DNA of 64,000 bases from Streptomyces sp. NBC_01217 (lineage in GTDB: Bacteria; Actinomycetota; Actinomycetes; Streptomycetales; Streptomycetaceae): assembly GCF_035994185.1 (NCBI RefSeq), contig NZ_CP108538.1, positions 6,571,001-6,635,000 on the forward strand, given 5' to 3'. The notes below the pieces were generated by a model. The model was not told the DNA's origin. It searched no databases and was given only the letters and a program-made list of their open reading frames with translations. This document shows, in pieces, positions 7,206 through 16,780 of this stretch. The translations under genes were made by a program, and so were the position numbers. How positions within the stretch are numbered: position 1 is the first letter of the stretch; every line of letters begins with the position of its first letter.

Positions 7206-8459
7206 ATGAGCGACAGCCCTGCCCCCCTCGCCGACCCGCACCTCGTCTTCGACGCCACGGAAGGCCGCCGGGATCTCGTCATCCTCGGCTCCACCGGGTC
7301 CATCGGCACCCAGGCCATCGACCTGGTGCTGCGCCACCCCGACCGCTTCCGCGTCACCGCGCTGTCCGCTGCGGGCGGCCGGGTCGCCCTCCTCGCCGAG
7401 CAGGCGCGGCAGCTGCGGGTGCGTACCGTGGCCGTCGCCGCACCGGAGGCCGTGCCGGCGCTGCGTGAGGCGCTGCGCGAGCAGTACGGGACGGGAGAGG
7501 CGCTGCCCGAGGTCCTGGCCGGGCCCGATGCCGCCACACAGCTCGCCGCGAGCGACTGCCACACTGTGCTCAACGGGATCACCGGCTCGATCGGACTCGC
7601 CCCCACGCTCGCCGCGCTCGAAGCGGGCCGCACGCTCGCGCTGGCCAACAAGGAGTCGCTGATCGTCGGCGGCCCGCTGGTCAAGGCGCTGGCCGCGCCC
7701 GGCCAGATCATCCCGGTCGACTCCGAGCACGCCGCACTCTTCCAGGCGCTCGCCGCGGGCACCCGCGCCGACGTGCGCAAGATCGTCGTCACCGCGTCCG
7801 GCGGCCCCTTCCGGGGACGGACGAGGAGCGAGCTGGCGAACGTCACGCGCGAGCAGGCCCTCGCGCACCCGACCTGGGCCATGGGTCCGGTCATCACGAT
7901 CAACTCCGCCACCCTCGTCAACAAGGGACTGGAGGTCATCGAGGCACATCTCCTCTACGACATCCCGTTCGACCGGATCGAGGTCGTCGTCCACCCCCAG
8001 TCCTACGTTCACTCCATGGTGGAGTTCACCGACGGCTCCACCCTCGCCCAGGCCACACCCCCGGACATGAGGGGCCCGATCGCCATCGGCCTCGGCTGGC
8101 CCCAGCGCATCCCGGACGCCGCACCCGCCTTCGACTGGTCGAAGGCGTCCAGCTGGGAGTTCTTCCCCCTCGACGACGAGGCCTTCCCGTCCGTGGGACT
8201 CGCCAGACACGTGGGCACGCTCGGCGCCACCGCCCCGGCCGTGTTCAACGCCGCGAACGAGGAATGTGTCGACGCTTTTCTGGCGGGACGGCTGCCGTTC
8301 AACGGCATCATGGATACGGTCACGGCGGTGGTGGCCGAACACGGCACCCCCGCCACGGGAACTTCGCTCACGGTCGCAGACGTCCTCGAAGCGGAGACCT
8401 GGGCACGCGCCCGGGCCCGTGAACTCTCGGCGAAAGCGACAGCGGAGGCGCACGCATGA
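7206..8459 (+). CDS. dxr: 1-deoxy-D-xylulose 5-phosphate reductoisomerase
   Basis: Second step of the MEP isoprenoid pathway: rearrangement and NADPH reduction of DXP to MEP. 417 residues. The NADPH site is [15 protein letters not shown] near residue 22. [12 protein letters not shown] and [10 protein letters not shown] supply metal and substrate ligands, and [13 protein letters not shown] is the downstream family signature. The ATG follows a run of six G with a CAACAAT box 7 nt before that could serve a leaderless transcript. It overlaps the next gene by 4 bp (ATGA), so it is translationally coupled to the site-2 protease. ispG follows, so two MEP enzymes share this locus. Confidence 0.97.
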   Translation: MSDSPAPLADPHLVFDATEGRRDLVILGSTGSIGTQAIDLVLRHPDRFRVTALSAAGGRVALLAEQARQLRVRTVAVAAPEAVPALREALREQYGTGEALPEVLAGPDAATQLAASDCHTVLNGITGSIGLAPTLAALEAGRTLALANKESLIVGGPLVKALAAPGQIIPVDSEHAALFQALAAGTRADVRKIVVTASGGPFRGRTRSELANVTREQALAHPTWAMGPVITINSATLVNKGLEVIEAHLLYDIPFDRIEVVVHPQSYVHSMVEFTDGSTLAQATPPDMRGPIAIGLGWPQRIPDAAPAFDWSKASSWEFFPLDDEAFPSVGLARHVGTLGATAPAVFNAANEECVDAFLAGRLPFNGIMDTVTAVVAEHGTPATGTSLTVADVLEAETWARARARELSAKATAEAHA

Positions 8460-9766
8460 GTATTACGACGGTCCTGTTGACGATTCTGGGCATCGTCGTC
8501 TTCGCCATCGGGCTGCTGTTCTCGATCGCCTGGCACGAGCTGGGACACCTGTCGACCGCGAAGCTCTTCGGCATCCGCGTCCCGCAGTACATGGTCGGCT
8601 TCGGGCCGACCATCTGGTCGCGGAAGAAGGGCGACACCGAGTACGGGATCAAGGCGATCCCGGCCGGCGGCTACATCCGCATGATCGGAATGTTCCCACC
8701 CGGTCCGGACGGGCGGGTGGAAGCGCGCTCCACCTCGCCGTGGCGCAGCATGATCGAGGACGCCAGAGAGGCCTCCTTCGAGGAACTCGAACCGGGTGAC
8801 GAGAAGCGTCTCTTCTACACGCGCAAGCCGTGGAAGCGCGTGATCGTGATGTTCGCCGGACCGTTCATGAACCTGGTCCTCGCCGTCGCGATCTTCCTCG
8901 GTGTGGCGATGACCTTCGGGTTCCAGACCCAGACCACCGAGGTGGCGGGCGTCCAGAAGTGCGTGATCGACCAGAGCGTCGACCGCGACGCCTGCAAGAA
9001 GTCCGACCCGGTCTCGCCCGCACAGGCGGCGGGACTCAAGAAGGGCGACAGGATCGTCGCCTTCGACGGCCAGAAGGTGGAGGACTGGGCCACCCTCTCC
9101 GACCGGATCCGCGAGACCATCGGCCCCGCCACCATCACCGTCCAGCGCGATGGCCGGGAACAGACCCTCCACGCCGTGCTGGAGACGAACTCGGTGGCCA
9201 AGAAGGACTCCAACGGTGAGGTGATCCCCGGCAAGTTCGTGGACGCCGGCTACCTCGGATTCGCCGCCCGGACCGAGATCGTTCCGCTCTCCTTCGGCGA
9301 CTCGGTCGTCCGCATGGGAGACATGATCGAGAACGGCGTCGACTCGATCATCGCCCTTCCGTCCAAGATCCCGGGCCTGTGGGACGCGGCGTTCGGTGAC
9401 GGGGAGCGGGCAGCGGACTCCCCGGTCGGCGTGGTCGGTGCCGCCCGGATCGGCGGTGAGGTGATGAACCTCGATGTCCCGGCGACGAACCAGATCGCGA
9501 TGATGCTGTTCGTGCTCGCGACCTTCAACCTCTCGCTGTTCCTCTTCAACATGCTGCCCCTGCTGCCGCTCGACGGCGGGCACATCGCCGGAGCGCTCTG
9601 GGAGGCCCTGCGCCGCAATGTGGCACGGGTCTTCAGGCGCCCCGACCCGGGCCCCTTCGACGTGGCCAAACTGATGCCGGTCGCCTATGTCGTCGCAGGT
9701 GTCTTCATCTGCTTCACACTCCTCGTGCTGGTGGCCGACATCGTCAATCCGGTCAAGATCTCCTGA
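8456..9766 (+). CDS. Site-2 intramembrane zinc metalloprotease (RseP/Rip1 family)
   Basis: Membrane protease for regulated intramembrane proteolysis, for example of anti-sigma factors. 436 residues. The first membrane segment holds the zinc motif in [15 protein letters not shown] (HExxH). A PDZ domain occupies about residues 160-250 ([14 protein letters not shown]), and the third ligand motif [13 protein letters not shown] lies near residue 370, in a late membrane segment. The ATG overlaps the dxr stop. A hairpin (9811-9842) follows before ispG. Its placement between dxr and ispG is conserved in actinobacteria. Confidence 0.95.
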   Translation: MSITTVLLTILGIVVFAIGLLFSIAWHELGHLSTAKLFGIRVPQYMVGFGPTIWSRKKGDTEYGIKAIPAGGYIRMIGMFPPGPDGRVEARSTSPWRSMIEDAREASFEELEPGDEKRLFYTRKPWKRVIVMFAGPFMNLVLAVAIFLGVAMTFGFQTQTTEVAGVQKCVIDQSVDRDACKKSDPVSPAQAAGLKKGDRIVAFDGQKVEDWATLSDRIRETIGPATITVQRDGREQTLHAVLETNSVAKKDSNGEVIPGKFVDAGYLGFAARTEIVPLSFGDSVVRMGDMIENGVDSIIALPSKIPGLWDAAFGDGERAADSPVGVVGAARIGGEVMNLDVPATNQIAMMLFVLATFNLSLFLFNMLPLLPLDGGHIAGALWEALRRNVARVFRRPDPGPFDVAKLMPVAYVVAGVFICFTLLVLVADIVNPVKIS

Positions 9767-9810
9767 TCCGCAGCACCTGATCCACCCACCGGTTCGGTGA
9801 ACCATGCGTG

Positions 9811-9842
9811 ACGGCCCGGCACACAGCGTGTGTCCGGGCCGT
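9811..9842. terminator. Hairpin between rseP-like gene and ispG
   Basis: ACGGCCCGGCACAC (9811-9824) pairs with GTGTGTCCGGGCCGT (9828-9842), with one bulged base and a 3-nt loop. It suggests that ispG is at least partly transcribed separately. Confidence 0.5.
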
Positions 9843-9960
9843 TCCCATACGCGGTACTCCCGGACGCGGTGTGCTCCGGGGCGCCCCGGGTGCCGTAACC
9901 TCGAAGCCCGGAGCCCGCCGATCTCGGGACCTCGATCCACACCTTGGGGATGCTCAGCGC

Positions 9961-11115
9961 ATGACTGCGATTTCTCTCGGAATTCCGTCCGTTCCGACCA
10001 AGCTCGCCGACCGGAGGGTCAGCCGCAAGATCCAGGTCGGGTCGGTGGCGGTGGGCGGGGATGCGCCGGTGTCGGTGCAGTCGATGACGACGACGCGTAC
10101 GTCGGACATCGGTGCGACGTTGCAGCAGATCGCGGAGTTGACGGCGTCGGGCTGTCAGATCGTGCGGGTGGCGTGTCCGACGCAGGATGATGCGGATGCG
10201 CTGGCGACGATTGCGAAGAAGTCGCAGATTCCGGTGATCGCGGATATTCATTTCCAGCCGAAGTACGTGTTCGCGGCGATTGATGCGGGCTGTGCGGCGG
10301 TGCGGGTGAATCCGGGGAACATCAAGCAGTTCGATGACAAGGTGAGGGAGATCGCGCGGGCGGCGAAGGATGCGGGTACGCCGATCCGGATCGGTGTGAA
10401 CGCGGGTTCGCTGGATGCGCGGCTGCTGAGGAAGTACGGGAAGGCGACGCCGGAGGCTCTGGTGGAGTCGGCGCTGTGGGAGGCGTCGCTGTTCGAGGAG
10501 CACGGTTTCAGGGACATCAAGATCTCGGTGAAGCACAACGATCCGGTGGTGATGGTCAATGCGTACCGTCAGCTGGCGGCTGCGTGTGATTATCCGTTGC
10601 ATCTGGGTGTGACGGAGGCGGGTCCGGCGTTCCAGGGGACGATCAAGTCCGCGGTGGCGTTCGGTGCGTTGCTGTCGGAGGGGATCGGGGACACGATCCG
10701 GGTGTCGTTGTCGGCGCCTCCGGCCGAGGAGGTCAAGGTCGGGCTTCAGATTCTGGAGTCGTTGAATCTGAAGCAGCGGCGGCTGGAGATCGTGTCGTGT
10801 CCGTCGTGCGGGCGTGCGCAGGTGGATGTGTACAAGCTGGCGGATCAGGTGTCCGCGGGTCTTGAGGGCATGGAGGTGCCGTTGCGGGTGGCCGTGATGG
10901 GGTGTGTCGTCAATGGTCCGGGTGAGGCGCGTGAGGCGGATCTGGGTGTCGCGTCCGGCAATGGCAAGGGGCAGATCTTCGTGAAGGGCGAGGTCGTCAA
11001 GACCGTCCCGGAGTCGAAGATCGTCGAGACGCTGATCGAAGAAGCCATGAAGATCGCCGAGCAGATGGAGAAGGACGGCATCGCCTCGGGCGAGCCCGAG
11101 GTCTCCGTCAGCTGA
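9961..11115 (+). CDS. ispG: 4-hydroxy-3-methylbut-2-en-1-yl diphosphate synthase (flavodoxin)
   Basis: Penultimate MEP-pathway enzyme, a [4Fe-4S] reductase converting MEcPP to HMBPP. 384 residues. The TIM-barrel part includes [15 protein letters not shown] and AVRVNPGNI. The iron-sulfur part has CPSCGRAQ and [10 protein letters not shown], supplying three Cys ligands and one Glu. ATG at 9961 follows GGGGA. Codon use is odd: from about 10036 to 10950 the gene uses many T-ending codons (ATT, GAT, CAT, GGT) and GCG/ACG/CCG/TCG instead of the GCC/ACC/CCC/TCC-rich usage of its neighbours. Both ends of the gene look normal. The protein itself is complete. Confidence 0.96.
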   Translation: MTAISLGIPSVPTKLADRRVSRKIQVGSVAVGGDAPVSVQSMTTTRTSDIGATLQQIAELTASGCQIVRVACPTQDDADALATIAKKSQIPVIADIHFQPKYVFAAIDAGCAAVRVNPGNIKQFDDKVREIARAAKDAGTPIRIGVNAGSLDARLLRKYGKATPEALVESALWEASLFEEHGFRDIKISVKHNDPVVMVNAYRQLAAACDYPLHLGVTEAGPAFQGTIKSAVAFGALLSEGIGDTIRVSLSAPPAEEVKVGLQILESLNLKQRRLEIVSCPSCGRAQVDVYKLADQVSAGLEGMEVPLRVAVMGCVVNGPGEAREADLGVASGNGKGQIFVKGEVVKTVPESKIVETLIEEAMKIAEQMEKDGIASGEPEVSVS

Positions 11116-11125
11116 CAAAGGCCCG

Positions 11126-11174
11126 CACGACCGCGCCCCGCTTGACGGCTTCCGTCGGGCGGGGCGCCGTCGTG
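11126..11174. terminator. Terminator after ispG
   Basis: A long stem: CACGACCGCGCCCCGC (11126-11141) pairs with GCGGGGCGCCGTCGTG (11159-11174), with one mismatch. It is extended inside by GACGG/CCGTC over a CTT loop. Confidence 0.7.
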
Positions 11175-11281
11175 AGCGACCTCACGGTGCTCCGCATGCG
11201 CTGATCCCGGCCACATGCGGCGCCGATGAGCCCCGTTGGGTACAGTGCGGAAATCAGCAGACCGCATGGTGAGGCCCCCTC

Positions 11282-12127
11282 GTGTTGACGCAGACCACCA
11301 CCCGGGTCCTCGAACCCAGCGACCTCGGCGCCGCCCTCGCAGTCCTGGAGAGCGAACCCGTCGCCAACGCCTTCGTGACCGCCCGGGTCCAGATCGCAGG
11401 TCTCGATCCCTGGCGCCTCGGCGGCGAGATGTGGGGCTGGTACGCCGACGGACGGCTGCGCTCGCTGTGCTACTCGGGCGCCAACCTCGTACCGATCTGC
11501 GCCACCCCCGAGGCCGTCAGGGCCTTCGCCGACCGCGCCCGCCGGGCCGGTCGCCGCTGCTCCTCGATCGTCGGCCCCGCGGAGCCCACCGCCCAGCTGT
11601 GGCGGCTGCTCGAACCCGGCTGGGGCCCCGCCCGCGAGGTCCGGTCCCATCAGCCGCTCATGGTCACCGACCGTCCGTCCGACGAGATCACCCCCGACCC
11701 CCTGGTCCGCCGGATCCGCAAGGACGAGGTGGACGTCCTGATGCCGGCCTGCGTGGCGATGTTCACCGAGGAGGTCGGCATCTCCCCGCTCGCGGGCGAC
11801 GGCGGACTCCTCTATCAGGCACGCGTCGCCGAGCTCATCGGCGCCGGCCGCTCCTTCGCCCGGATCGAGGACGGCAGGGTCGTCTTCAAGGCGGAGATCG
11901 GCGCCGCCACCCCCCAGGCCTGCCAGATCCAGGGCGTCTGGGTCGCCCCCGAACACCGCGGCCGAGGACTCTCCGAAACCGGCATGGCGGCGGTCCTGCG
12001 CTACGCACTTGCCGATGTCGCCCCCGTCGTCAGCCTGTACGTGAACGACTACAACACCCCCGCGCGCAAGGCGTACACGAGGGTCGGCTTCCGCGAGACC
12101 GGCGCGTTCATGAGCGTGCTGTTCTGA
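11282..12127 (+). CDS. GNAT family N-acetyltransferase with N-terminal DUF4081-like domain
   Basis: Predicted acetyl-CoA-dependent acyltransferase, 281 residues, substrate unknown. Residues 1-130 look like the actinobacterial domain that precedes many GNATs (EPVANAFVTARVQ...GEMWGWYADG). Residues about 140-281 form the GNAT fold, with the acetyl-CoA loop motif VAPEHRGRGLSETGM (Q/RxxGxG/A) and a final strand ARKAYTRVGFRETG. The start is GTG at 11282 with GGTGAGG 6 nt upstream. A second GNAT gene follows after 64 bp, then proS. This linkage is conserved in Streptomyces but does not reveal the substrate. Confidence 0.88.
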   Translation: MLTQTTTRVLEPSDLGAALAVLESEPVANAFVTARVQIAGLDPWRLGGEMWGWYADGRLRSLCYSGANLVPICATPEAVRAFADRARRAGRRCSSIVGPAEPTAQLWRLLEPGWGPAREVRSHQPLMVTDRPSDEITPDPLVRRIRKDEVDVLMPACVAMFTEEVGISPLAGDGGLLYQARVAELIGAGRSFARIEDGRVVFKAEIGAATPQACQIQGVWVAPEHRGRGLSETGMAAVLRYALADVAPVVSLYVNDYNTPARKAYTRVGFRETGAFMSVLF

Positions 12128-12191
12128 CCGCCCGGCGGCCCGTGCCACCTACCCGTACCACCCACCCCACCCGGGCCAGTAGGGTCGGCCC

Positions 12192-12761
12192 ATGGCAGCA
12201 GTTTCCGGGGGCGGCCCCCACATTCCCAGCGTCCGGATCGGACCGGTCGATCTCGCCGTACGCGTGGACGAGGCGCTCGCCGTGCAGGCCGTCGCCTTCG
12301 GCCTGGGCCCGGAAGAGATCGAGGTACGGCGCCACATCGTCCTCAGACACCTTGAGCACCCCTTCGCCCGTGCGCTGGGCGCCACCGCCCCGGGCGGCCG
12401 GCTCGTCGGCTTCGTCTACGGCATGCCGAACGAGCGCGGCCAGTGGTGGTCCACCGTCGTCGAGCCCTACCTCCGCGCCACCGGCTCCGCGCACTGGCTC
12501 GACGACTCCTTCGTGATCACCGAACTGCACGTCCACCCGGAGTTCCAGAACCAGGGCATCGGGCGCTCGCTGATCACCACCATCACGGACGCCGTCGACC
12601 AGCCCCGTTCCATCCTCTCCGCCATCGACACGGAGAGCCCGGCACGTGGCCTGTACCGCAGTCTCGGCTACCAGGACCTGGCCCGGCAGGTGCTCTTTCC
12701 CAGCGCTCCCAAGCCGTACGCGGTGATGGGCGCCCCGCTTCCGCTGCGCCGCAGGGACTGA
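12192..12761 (+). CDS. GNAT family N-acetyltransferase
   Basis: 189 residues with one GNAT domain. The acetyl-CoA motif is HVHPEFQNQGIGRSLI (R/QxxGxG), followed by the C-terminal strand SPARGLYRSLGYQDL. There is no Shine-Dalgarno before the ATG. Instead TAGGGT (12180-12185) ends 6 nt before it, the arrangement expected for a leaderless mRNA whose first base is the A of ATG; no clear -35 is visible. Substrate unknown. Confidence 0.85.
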   Translation: MAAVSGGGPHIPSVRIGPVDLAVRVDEALAVQAVAFGLGPEEIEVRRHIVLRHLEHPFARALGATAPGGRLVGFVYGMPNERGQWWSTVVEPYLRATGSAHWLDDSFVITELHVHPEFQNQGIGRSLITTITDAVDQPRSILSAIDTESPARGLYRSLGYQDLARQVLFPSAPKPYAVMGAPLPLRRRD

Positions 12762-12841
12762 GGCACGGGGCAATCGATTTCCGCCCACCCGTACCGCCCG
12801 GCTAACCTCCTGCACATCACCCTTCCGAGCAGGAGTTCATC

Positions 12842-14542
12842 ATGGCCCAGGTCCAGCGCATGTCCCGATTGATGATCAAGACACTGCGCGACGACCCGGC
12901 GGACGCCGAGACGCTCAACCACAAGCTGCTCGTCCGGGCCGGATACGTACGTCGCACGGCAGCCGGAATCTGGACCTGGCTGCCGCTCGGCAAGAAGGTC
13001 CTGGAGAACATCACCCGCGTCGTGCGCGAGGAGATGGACGCCATCGGCGGCCAGGAGGTGCTGCTGCCCGCGCTGCTCCCCAAGGAGTCGTACGACGCCA
13101 GCGGCCGCTACGACGAGTACGGCGATCTGCTCTTCAAGCTCAAGGACCGCAAGGGCGCCGAGTACCTCCTCGGGCCCACCCACGAAGAGATCTTCACCCA
13201 GGTCGTCAAGGATCAGATCACGTCCTACAAGGACCTGCCCGTGATCCTCTACCAGATCCAGACCAAGTACCGCGACGAGGCCCGTCCCCGCGCCGGTGTG
13301 CTGCGCGGCCGCGAGTTCCAGATGAAGGACTCGTACTCCTTCGACACCACCGACGAGGGCCTCATCGAGGCCTACCGGCTGCACCGCGCCGCCTACATCC
13401 GGATCTTCGAGCGGCTCGGCCTCGACCACCGCATCGTCTCCGCCGTCTCCGGCGCGATGGGCGGCTCGGCCTCCGAGGAGTTCCTGGCGCCCGCCCCGGC
13501 CGGCGAGGACACCTTCGTCGACTGCCCCGCCTGCGACTACGCCGCCAACACCGAGGCCGTGACCTTCAAGGCCACCCCCGTGGACGGCTCGGCGCACGGC
13601 CCCGTCGAGGAGCTGGACACCCCCGACACCCCGACCATCGAGACGCTCGCCGCGCACCTGGGCGTCCCGGCATCCGCGACCCTGAAGAACCTGCTCGTCA
13701 AGGTCGACGGCGAGATCGTCGCGGTCGGCGTGCCCGGCGACCGCGAGGTCGACCTCGGCAAGCTCGGTGAGCACCTGGCCCCGGCCGTCGTCGAGCTGGT
13801 CACCGCCGAGGACTTCGAGGGCCGTCCCGACCTGGTACGCGGCTACGTCGGCCCGCAGGGCCTGGAGAAGGTCCGCTACATCGCCGACCCGCGCATCGCG
13901 GCCGGCACCGCCTGGATCACCGGCGCGAACAAGCCCGGCACCCATGCGAAGAACGTCGTCGCGGGCCGTGACTTCCAGGTCGACGACTACCTCGACGTCG
14001 TCGTCGTCGAGGCGGGCGACCCCTGCCCCAAGTGCGGCACCGGCCTCAAGCTGGACCGCGCCATCGAGATCGGCCACATCTTCCAACTGGGCCGCAAGTT
14101 CGCGGACGCCTTCCAGCTCGATGTCCTCGGCCAGAACGGCAAGCCGGTCCGCGTCACCATGGGCTCGTACGGCATCGGCGTCTCCCGCGCCGTCGCCGCG
14201 CTCGCCGAGCAGACCGCCGACGAGCAGGGCCTGTGCTGGCCCCGCGAGATCGCCCCGGCCGATGTGCACGTCGTCGCGGCGGGCAAGGCGCTCCAGACGG
14301 AGCTGGCCCTCGATGTCGCCGAGAAGCTCGCCGCCGCCGGTGTGCGGGTCATGGTCGATGACCGTGCGGGCGTCTCGCCCGGTGTGAAGTTCACCGACGC
14401 CGAGCTGATCGGTGTCCCGAAGATCCTGGTCGCGGGCCGCCGCTCGGCCGAGGGTGTCCTGGAGCTCAAGGACCGCCGCACGGGCGAGCGCGAGGAGCTC
14501 ACGGTCGACGAGGCGATCGCCCGCCTGACCGTTCAGGGCTGA
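12842..14542 (+). CDS. proS: Prolyl-tRNA synthetase, prokaryotic type with editing domain
   Basis: Charges tRNA-Pro. 566 residues, the usual length for bacterial ProS. Class II motif 1 is in the N-terminal part. [18 protein letters not shown] and [22 protein letters not shown] mark motif 2. The inserted editing (YbaK-type) domain lies at about residues 225-385 ([19 protein letters not shown]). Motif 3 is [18 protein letters not shown], followed by the anticodon-binding domain. The ATG is preceded by GAGCAGGAG. A perfect 16-bp tandem duplication spans the stop codon, and a strong hairpin follows. Confidence 0.97.
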   Translation: MAQVQRMSRLMIKTLRDDPADAETLNHKLLVRAGYVRRTAAGIWTWLPLGKKVLENITRVVREEMDAIGGQEVLLPALLPKESYDASGRYDEYGDLLFKLKDRKGAEYLLGPTHEEIFTQVVKDQITSYKDLPVILYQIQTKYRDEARPRAGVLRGREFQMKDSYSFDTTDEGLIEAYRLHRAAYIRIFERLGLDHRIVSAVSGAMGGSASEEFLAPAPAGEDTFVDCPACDYAANTEAVTFKATPVDGSAHGPVEELDTPDTPTIETLAAHLGVPASATLKNLLVKVDGEIVAVGVPGDREVDLGKLGEHLAPAVVELVTAEDFEGRPDLVRGYVGPQGLEKVRYIADPRIAAGTAWITGANKPGTHAKNVVAGRDFQVDDYLDVVVVEAGDPCPKCGTGLKLDRAIEIGHIFQLGRKFADAFQLDVLGQNGKPVRVTMGSYGIGVSRAVAALAEQTADEQGLCWPREIAPADVHVVAAGKALQTELALDVAEKLAAAGVRVMVDDRAGVSPGVKFTDAELIGVPKILVAGRRSAEGVLELKDRRTGEREELTVDEAIARLTVQG

Positions 14543-14561
14543 CAACGTTCAGGGCTGACAA
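14530..14561. repeat. 16-bp tandem duplication spanning the proS stop codon
   Basis: CGTTCAGGGCTGACAA occurs at 14530-14545 and again, identically, at 14546-14561. The first copy contains the last two sense codons and the TGA stop (14540-14542). The duplication leaves the protein unchanged and adds 16 bp between the stop and the terminator. Confidence 0.9.
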
Positions 14562-14568
14562 CGCGAAA

Positions 14569-14605
14569 GCCGCAGGCCCCCGCGCACCGCGTGGGGGCCT
14601 GCGGC
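14569..14605. terminator. Terminator between convergent proS and APH-like gene
   Basis: A 17-bp stem: GCCGCAGGCCCCCGCGC (14569-14585) pairs with 14589-14605 over a 3-nt loop, with one G-T pair. CTTTCC follows on the plus strand. It can serve both convergent genes. Confidence 0.75.
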
Positions 14606-14619
14606 CTTTCCGTACGGGC

Positions 14620-15525
14620 CTACAGCCAGCCCGCGAACTCCAGCGTCAGCTCGCCCTCCTGGCGACGGCCGGCCGCCAGCGCCCGGGTGCCCGACTCCAC
14701 TGCGCGGAACAGCGTCCAGCCGTGCAGCCGCTCCCGGTCCACATCCAGCGAATCGGCGAGCTTCTTGATCCGCCGACGGGCCGTCACCGGGCCGCCCGGG
14801 GAGGCGATCAGATCCTCGACGCGGTCGCGCACCAGGCGCGCCAGATCATAGGCCCGCTCACCGACCAGCGGCTCGGGACCGACCGTCAGCCAGGGCACCC
14901 GCTCACCCGCGAGCACCTTGCTCTGACGGAAGTTGCCGTGCAGCAGCAGGAGTTCGGGGGAGTGTGCGACCAGCTCCTCGCGTGCCGCGAGCGCCGCGGA
15001 GACCAGTGGCTCCAGGCCCGGATCGACAGCAGCGTGGGCGAGCATCGGCTCCGTACGGCGCCCGGTCCGCTCGGCGACCGTCTCGAATCCATGACCTGCC
15101 GGCGGCTCGACCCAGAGCCTGCGCACCGTCCCCGCCGCCTCCAGCAGCGCCTTCGCCTCCGGCAGCGAACGCAGCGACACCTCCGGGTGCAGCCGCTCCA
15201 GCAGCAGGGCGCCGGGTCCCGGGGTGAGGAGCCGTGCCGCGCCCCAGCCGTTCCAGTGCGCGAGCGCCGCCCGCTCCAGCTCGGGTGCGGCCCCGGGCGG
15301 GGCGATCTTCAGCGCGGCCGGGGTGCCGTCGGAGCATGTCACCAGCAGGACCAGACTGCTGCGGCCCCCGGGAGCCGCGACCCGTTCCACGGTCAACTTC
15401 TGCCCGGTCGAGGACAGCGCTTCCTCGGTCAGTGCGGGGAGCCGTGCCAGCCACTCGGCGGCGGCCACATCCCCGGACGACTCGCCGAGCGCTCGCACCA
15501 GACGCTGCGGCGGTTCGAAACCCAT
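14620..15525 (-). CDS. Aminoglycoside/hydroxyurea phosphotransferase-like protein, probable pseudokinase
   Basis: 301 residues with the overall pattern of APH(6)/hydroxyurea kinases: a small N-lobe with the ATP Lys in ALKIAPP (K73), ERAALAHWNGWGAARLL, and the C-lobe RAYDLARLVRDRVEDL. The catalytic loop, normally HGD....N, reads HGNFRQSKVL: Asp to Asn198 and Asn to Lys203. The metal-binding DPKP-type motif reads GPEP, with Gly216 in place of Asp. With three key residues changed, phosphotransfer is unlikely; a binding or scaffold role would be an inference. It lies 54 bp downstream of the ferritin-like gene and is probably in one operon with it and the lipoprotein. It should not be called a resistance gene. 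Confidence 0.8.
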   Translation of the reverse strand: MGFEPPQRLVRALGESSGDVAAAEWLARLPALTEEALSSTGQKLTVERVAAPGGRSSLVLLVTCSDGTPAALKIAPPGAAPELERAALAHWNGWGAARLLTPGPGALLLERLHPEVSLRSLPEAKALLEAAGTVRRLWVEPPAGHGFETVAERTGRRTEPMLAHAAVDPGLEPLVSAALAAREELVAHSPELLLLHGNFRQSKVLAGERVPWLTVGPEPLVGERAYDLARLVRDRVEDLIASPGGPVTARRRIKKLADSLDVDRERLHGWTLFRAVESGTRALAAGRRQEGELTLEFAGWL

Positions 15526-15579
15526 ACGTGCTTTGTTCCCTTTCAGAGCTTATTCAGTGCGTCGCACCGGTCCCGTTCG

Positions 15580-16080
15580 TCACATCGGTCCCGTGGTCGC
15601 GCCGGATCCGGCCTTTGCACCGGTCCCTGCCGTCGCGTCCGTCGCGTCGGTCCCGTCGGCGGTCCGCTCGGCGAGCCCGGGAAAGGCTACGCCGCTGCCT
15701 CGCCAGCGGACCGCACGCACCGCGGCCTCGCGCAGTGCGTCCGCGGCCTCCCGCCTGAGCGGCCCCCCGGCGGCCCGCACGAGATCGGAGTACACGTCAG
15801 CGACCCGGTCCTCCAGCAGAGCGGCCAGCCGCACCGCCGCCGCCGGATCGGGCACCGCGAACGGCAGAGCGTACGCGGCCTGGGCCGCCACCGGTTCACC
15901 GCCCAGGTCACGCACGGTCCGCACCAGTGCGTCACGCCGGGCCCGGTGCGCGTGGTACGCCGCCGTGGCCTCGGCCCGGCGGCCGTCGGCGACCCGGCCG
16001 CCGACCACCCCGTAGCCGTACACCGCCGCGTGTTCGGCGGCCAGGGCCGCCTGCGCCGCCTTCTGGGTGCTGGCGCTCAT
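15580..16080 (-). CDS. Ferritin-like (DUF4439-type) protein
   Basis: 166 residues, Ala-rich and helical. Residues 10-130 fit a four-helix ferritin-like bundle: ALAAEHAAVYGYGVVGGR carries a helical E..H pair, then RRAEATAAYHAHRARRDALV and LLEDRVADVYSDLVRA. The last 30 residues are low-complexity Thr/Gly/Ala. No signal peptide. Its ATG overlaps the stop of the upstream lipoprotein gene by 4 bp, so translation is coupled. The function of this family is unknown; metal binding is possible but not shown. Confidence 0.75.
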   Translation of the reverse strand: MSASTQKAAQAALAAEHAAVYGYGVVGGRVADGRRAEATAAYHAHRARRDALVRTVRDLGGEPVAAQAAYALPFAVPDPAAAVRLAALLEDRVADVYSDLVRAAGGPLRREAADALREAAVRAVRWRGSGVAFPGLAERTADGTDATDATAGTGAKAGSGATTGPM

Positions 16081-16604
16081 GACGAGGTCTCCTTGGCAAG
16101 TTCGGTCAGCAGATAGACGTGGGCCGCGCCCGCCGCCGCGATGGACGCCAGCAGCCGGGCCAGCTCCGGCGGGGCCGTCAGCAGCGTCGCCGTGTGGGCG
16201 TCCGATGCGCGTCGCTCCGCCGCCGCCAGCTCCTTGACGGCGGCCCCGGCGTCGGCCGGGGGCGACGGCGGGGCCGCCGGCGCCTTGCCGTCATCGGGCG
16301 CCAGTGCCGTGGCATGGGCCCGTACGGCGTCCCGCAGCACGGAGAGCCCGGCGGCGGTCGCCGGGTGGGCGCTGACCACCTGTTCGTACTGCGCGAGCAG
16401 CTCCCTGCTGGTACGCGCGGCACCTGCCCGCAGTGTCTTCTCCACCCGCGCGGCGGCGGCCTGCTCGGCCGCGGTCGTCGCGTCGGTACCGGCGGAGTCC
16501 TTCCGGCGCTCGGTCCCGTCACCGCAGCCGGCGAGCACCGCCCCCATGGCGATCGCCCCCGTCGCGGTGAACGCACCTCTGCGCGTCGTCCCCGTGCGCC
16601 GCAC
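16077..16604 (-). CDS. Secreted lipoprotein, unknown function
   Basis: 175 residues. The N-terminus is a lipoprotein signal: RRTGTTRRGAF, a hydrophobic stretch, and the lipobox LAGC (Cys at about residue 27), with twin arginines at 2-3 and 8-9 that could allow Tat export. The mature part is helical and Ala-rich with a Pro-rich linker near residue 110. The GTG start has AAGGAG 5 nt upstream. It is the first gene of a three-gene unit with the ferritin-like and pseudokinase genes, divergent from rimP. Confidence 0.75.
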   Translation of the reverse strand: MRRTGTTRRGAFTATGAIAMGAVLAGCGDGTERRKDSAGTDATTAAEQAAAARVEKTLRAGAARTSRELLAQYEQVVSAHPATAAGLSVLRDAVRAHATALAPDDGKAPAAPPSPPADAGAAVKELAAAERRASDAHTATLLTAPPELARLLASIAAAGAAHVYLLTELAKETSS

Positions 16605-16780
16605 TTGTTCTCCTTCGGGCTTGCACCTGTCTTGACTGGATCTGTCCTGAAGTGATCACCGCAGGCGAGCGTACCCGCGGCTGCGGGGCAGGCGGACGGC
16701 AACACCCCTCGGGACCGGATACCCTTTGACCTGACACGCGAGATCCCCACAACAGCACACGCGGCCGAGGAGTCACCCGG

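Noticed and set aside
14620..15525. Calling the APH-like gene an aminoglycoside resistance gene
   Set aside because: HGD..N and DP catalytic motifs are replaced, so phosphotransferase activity is not supported.
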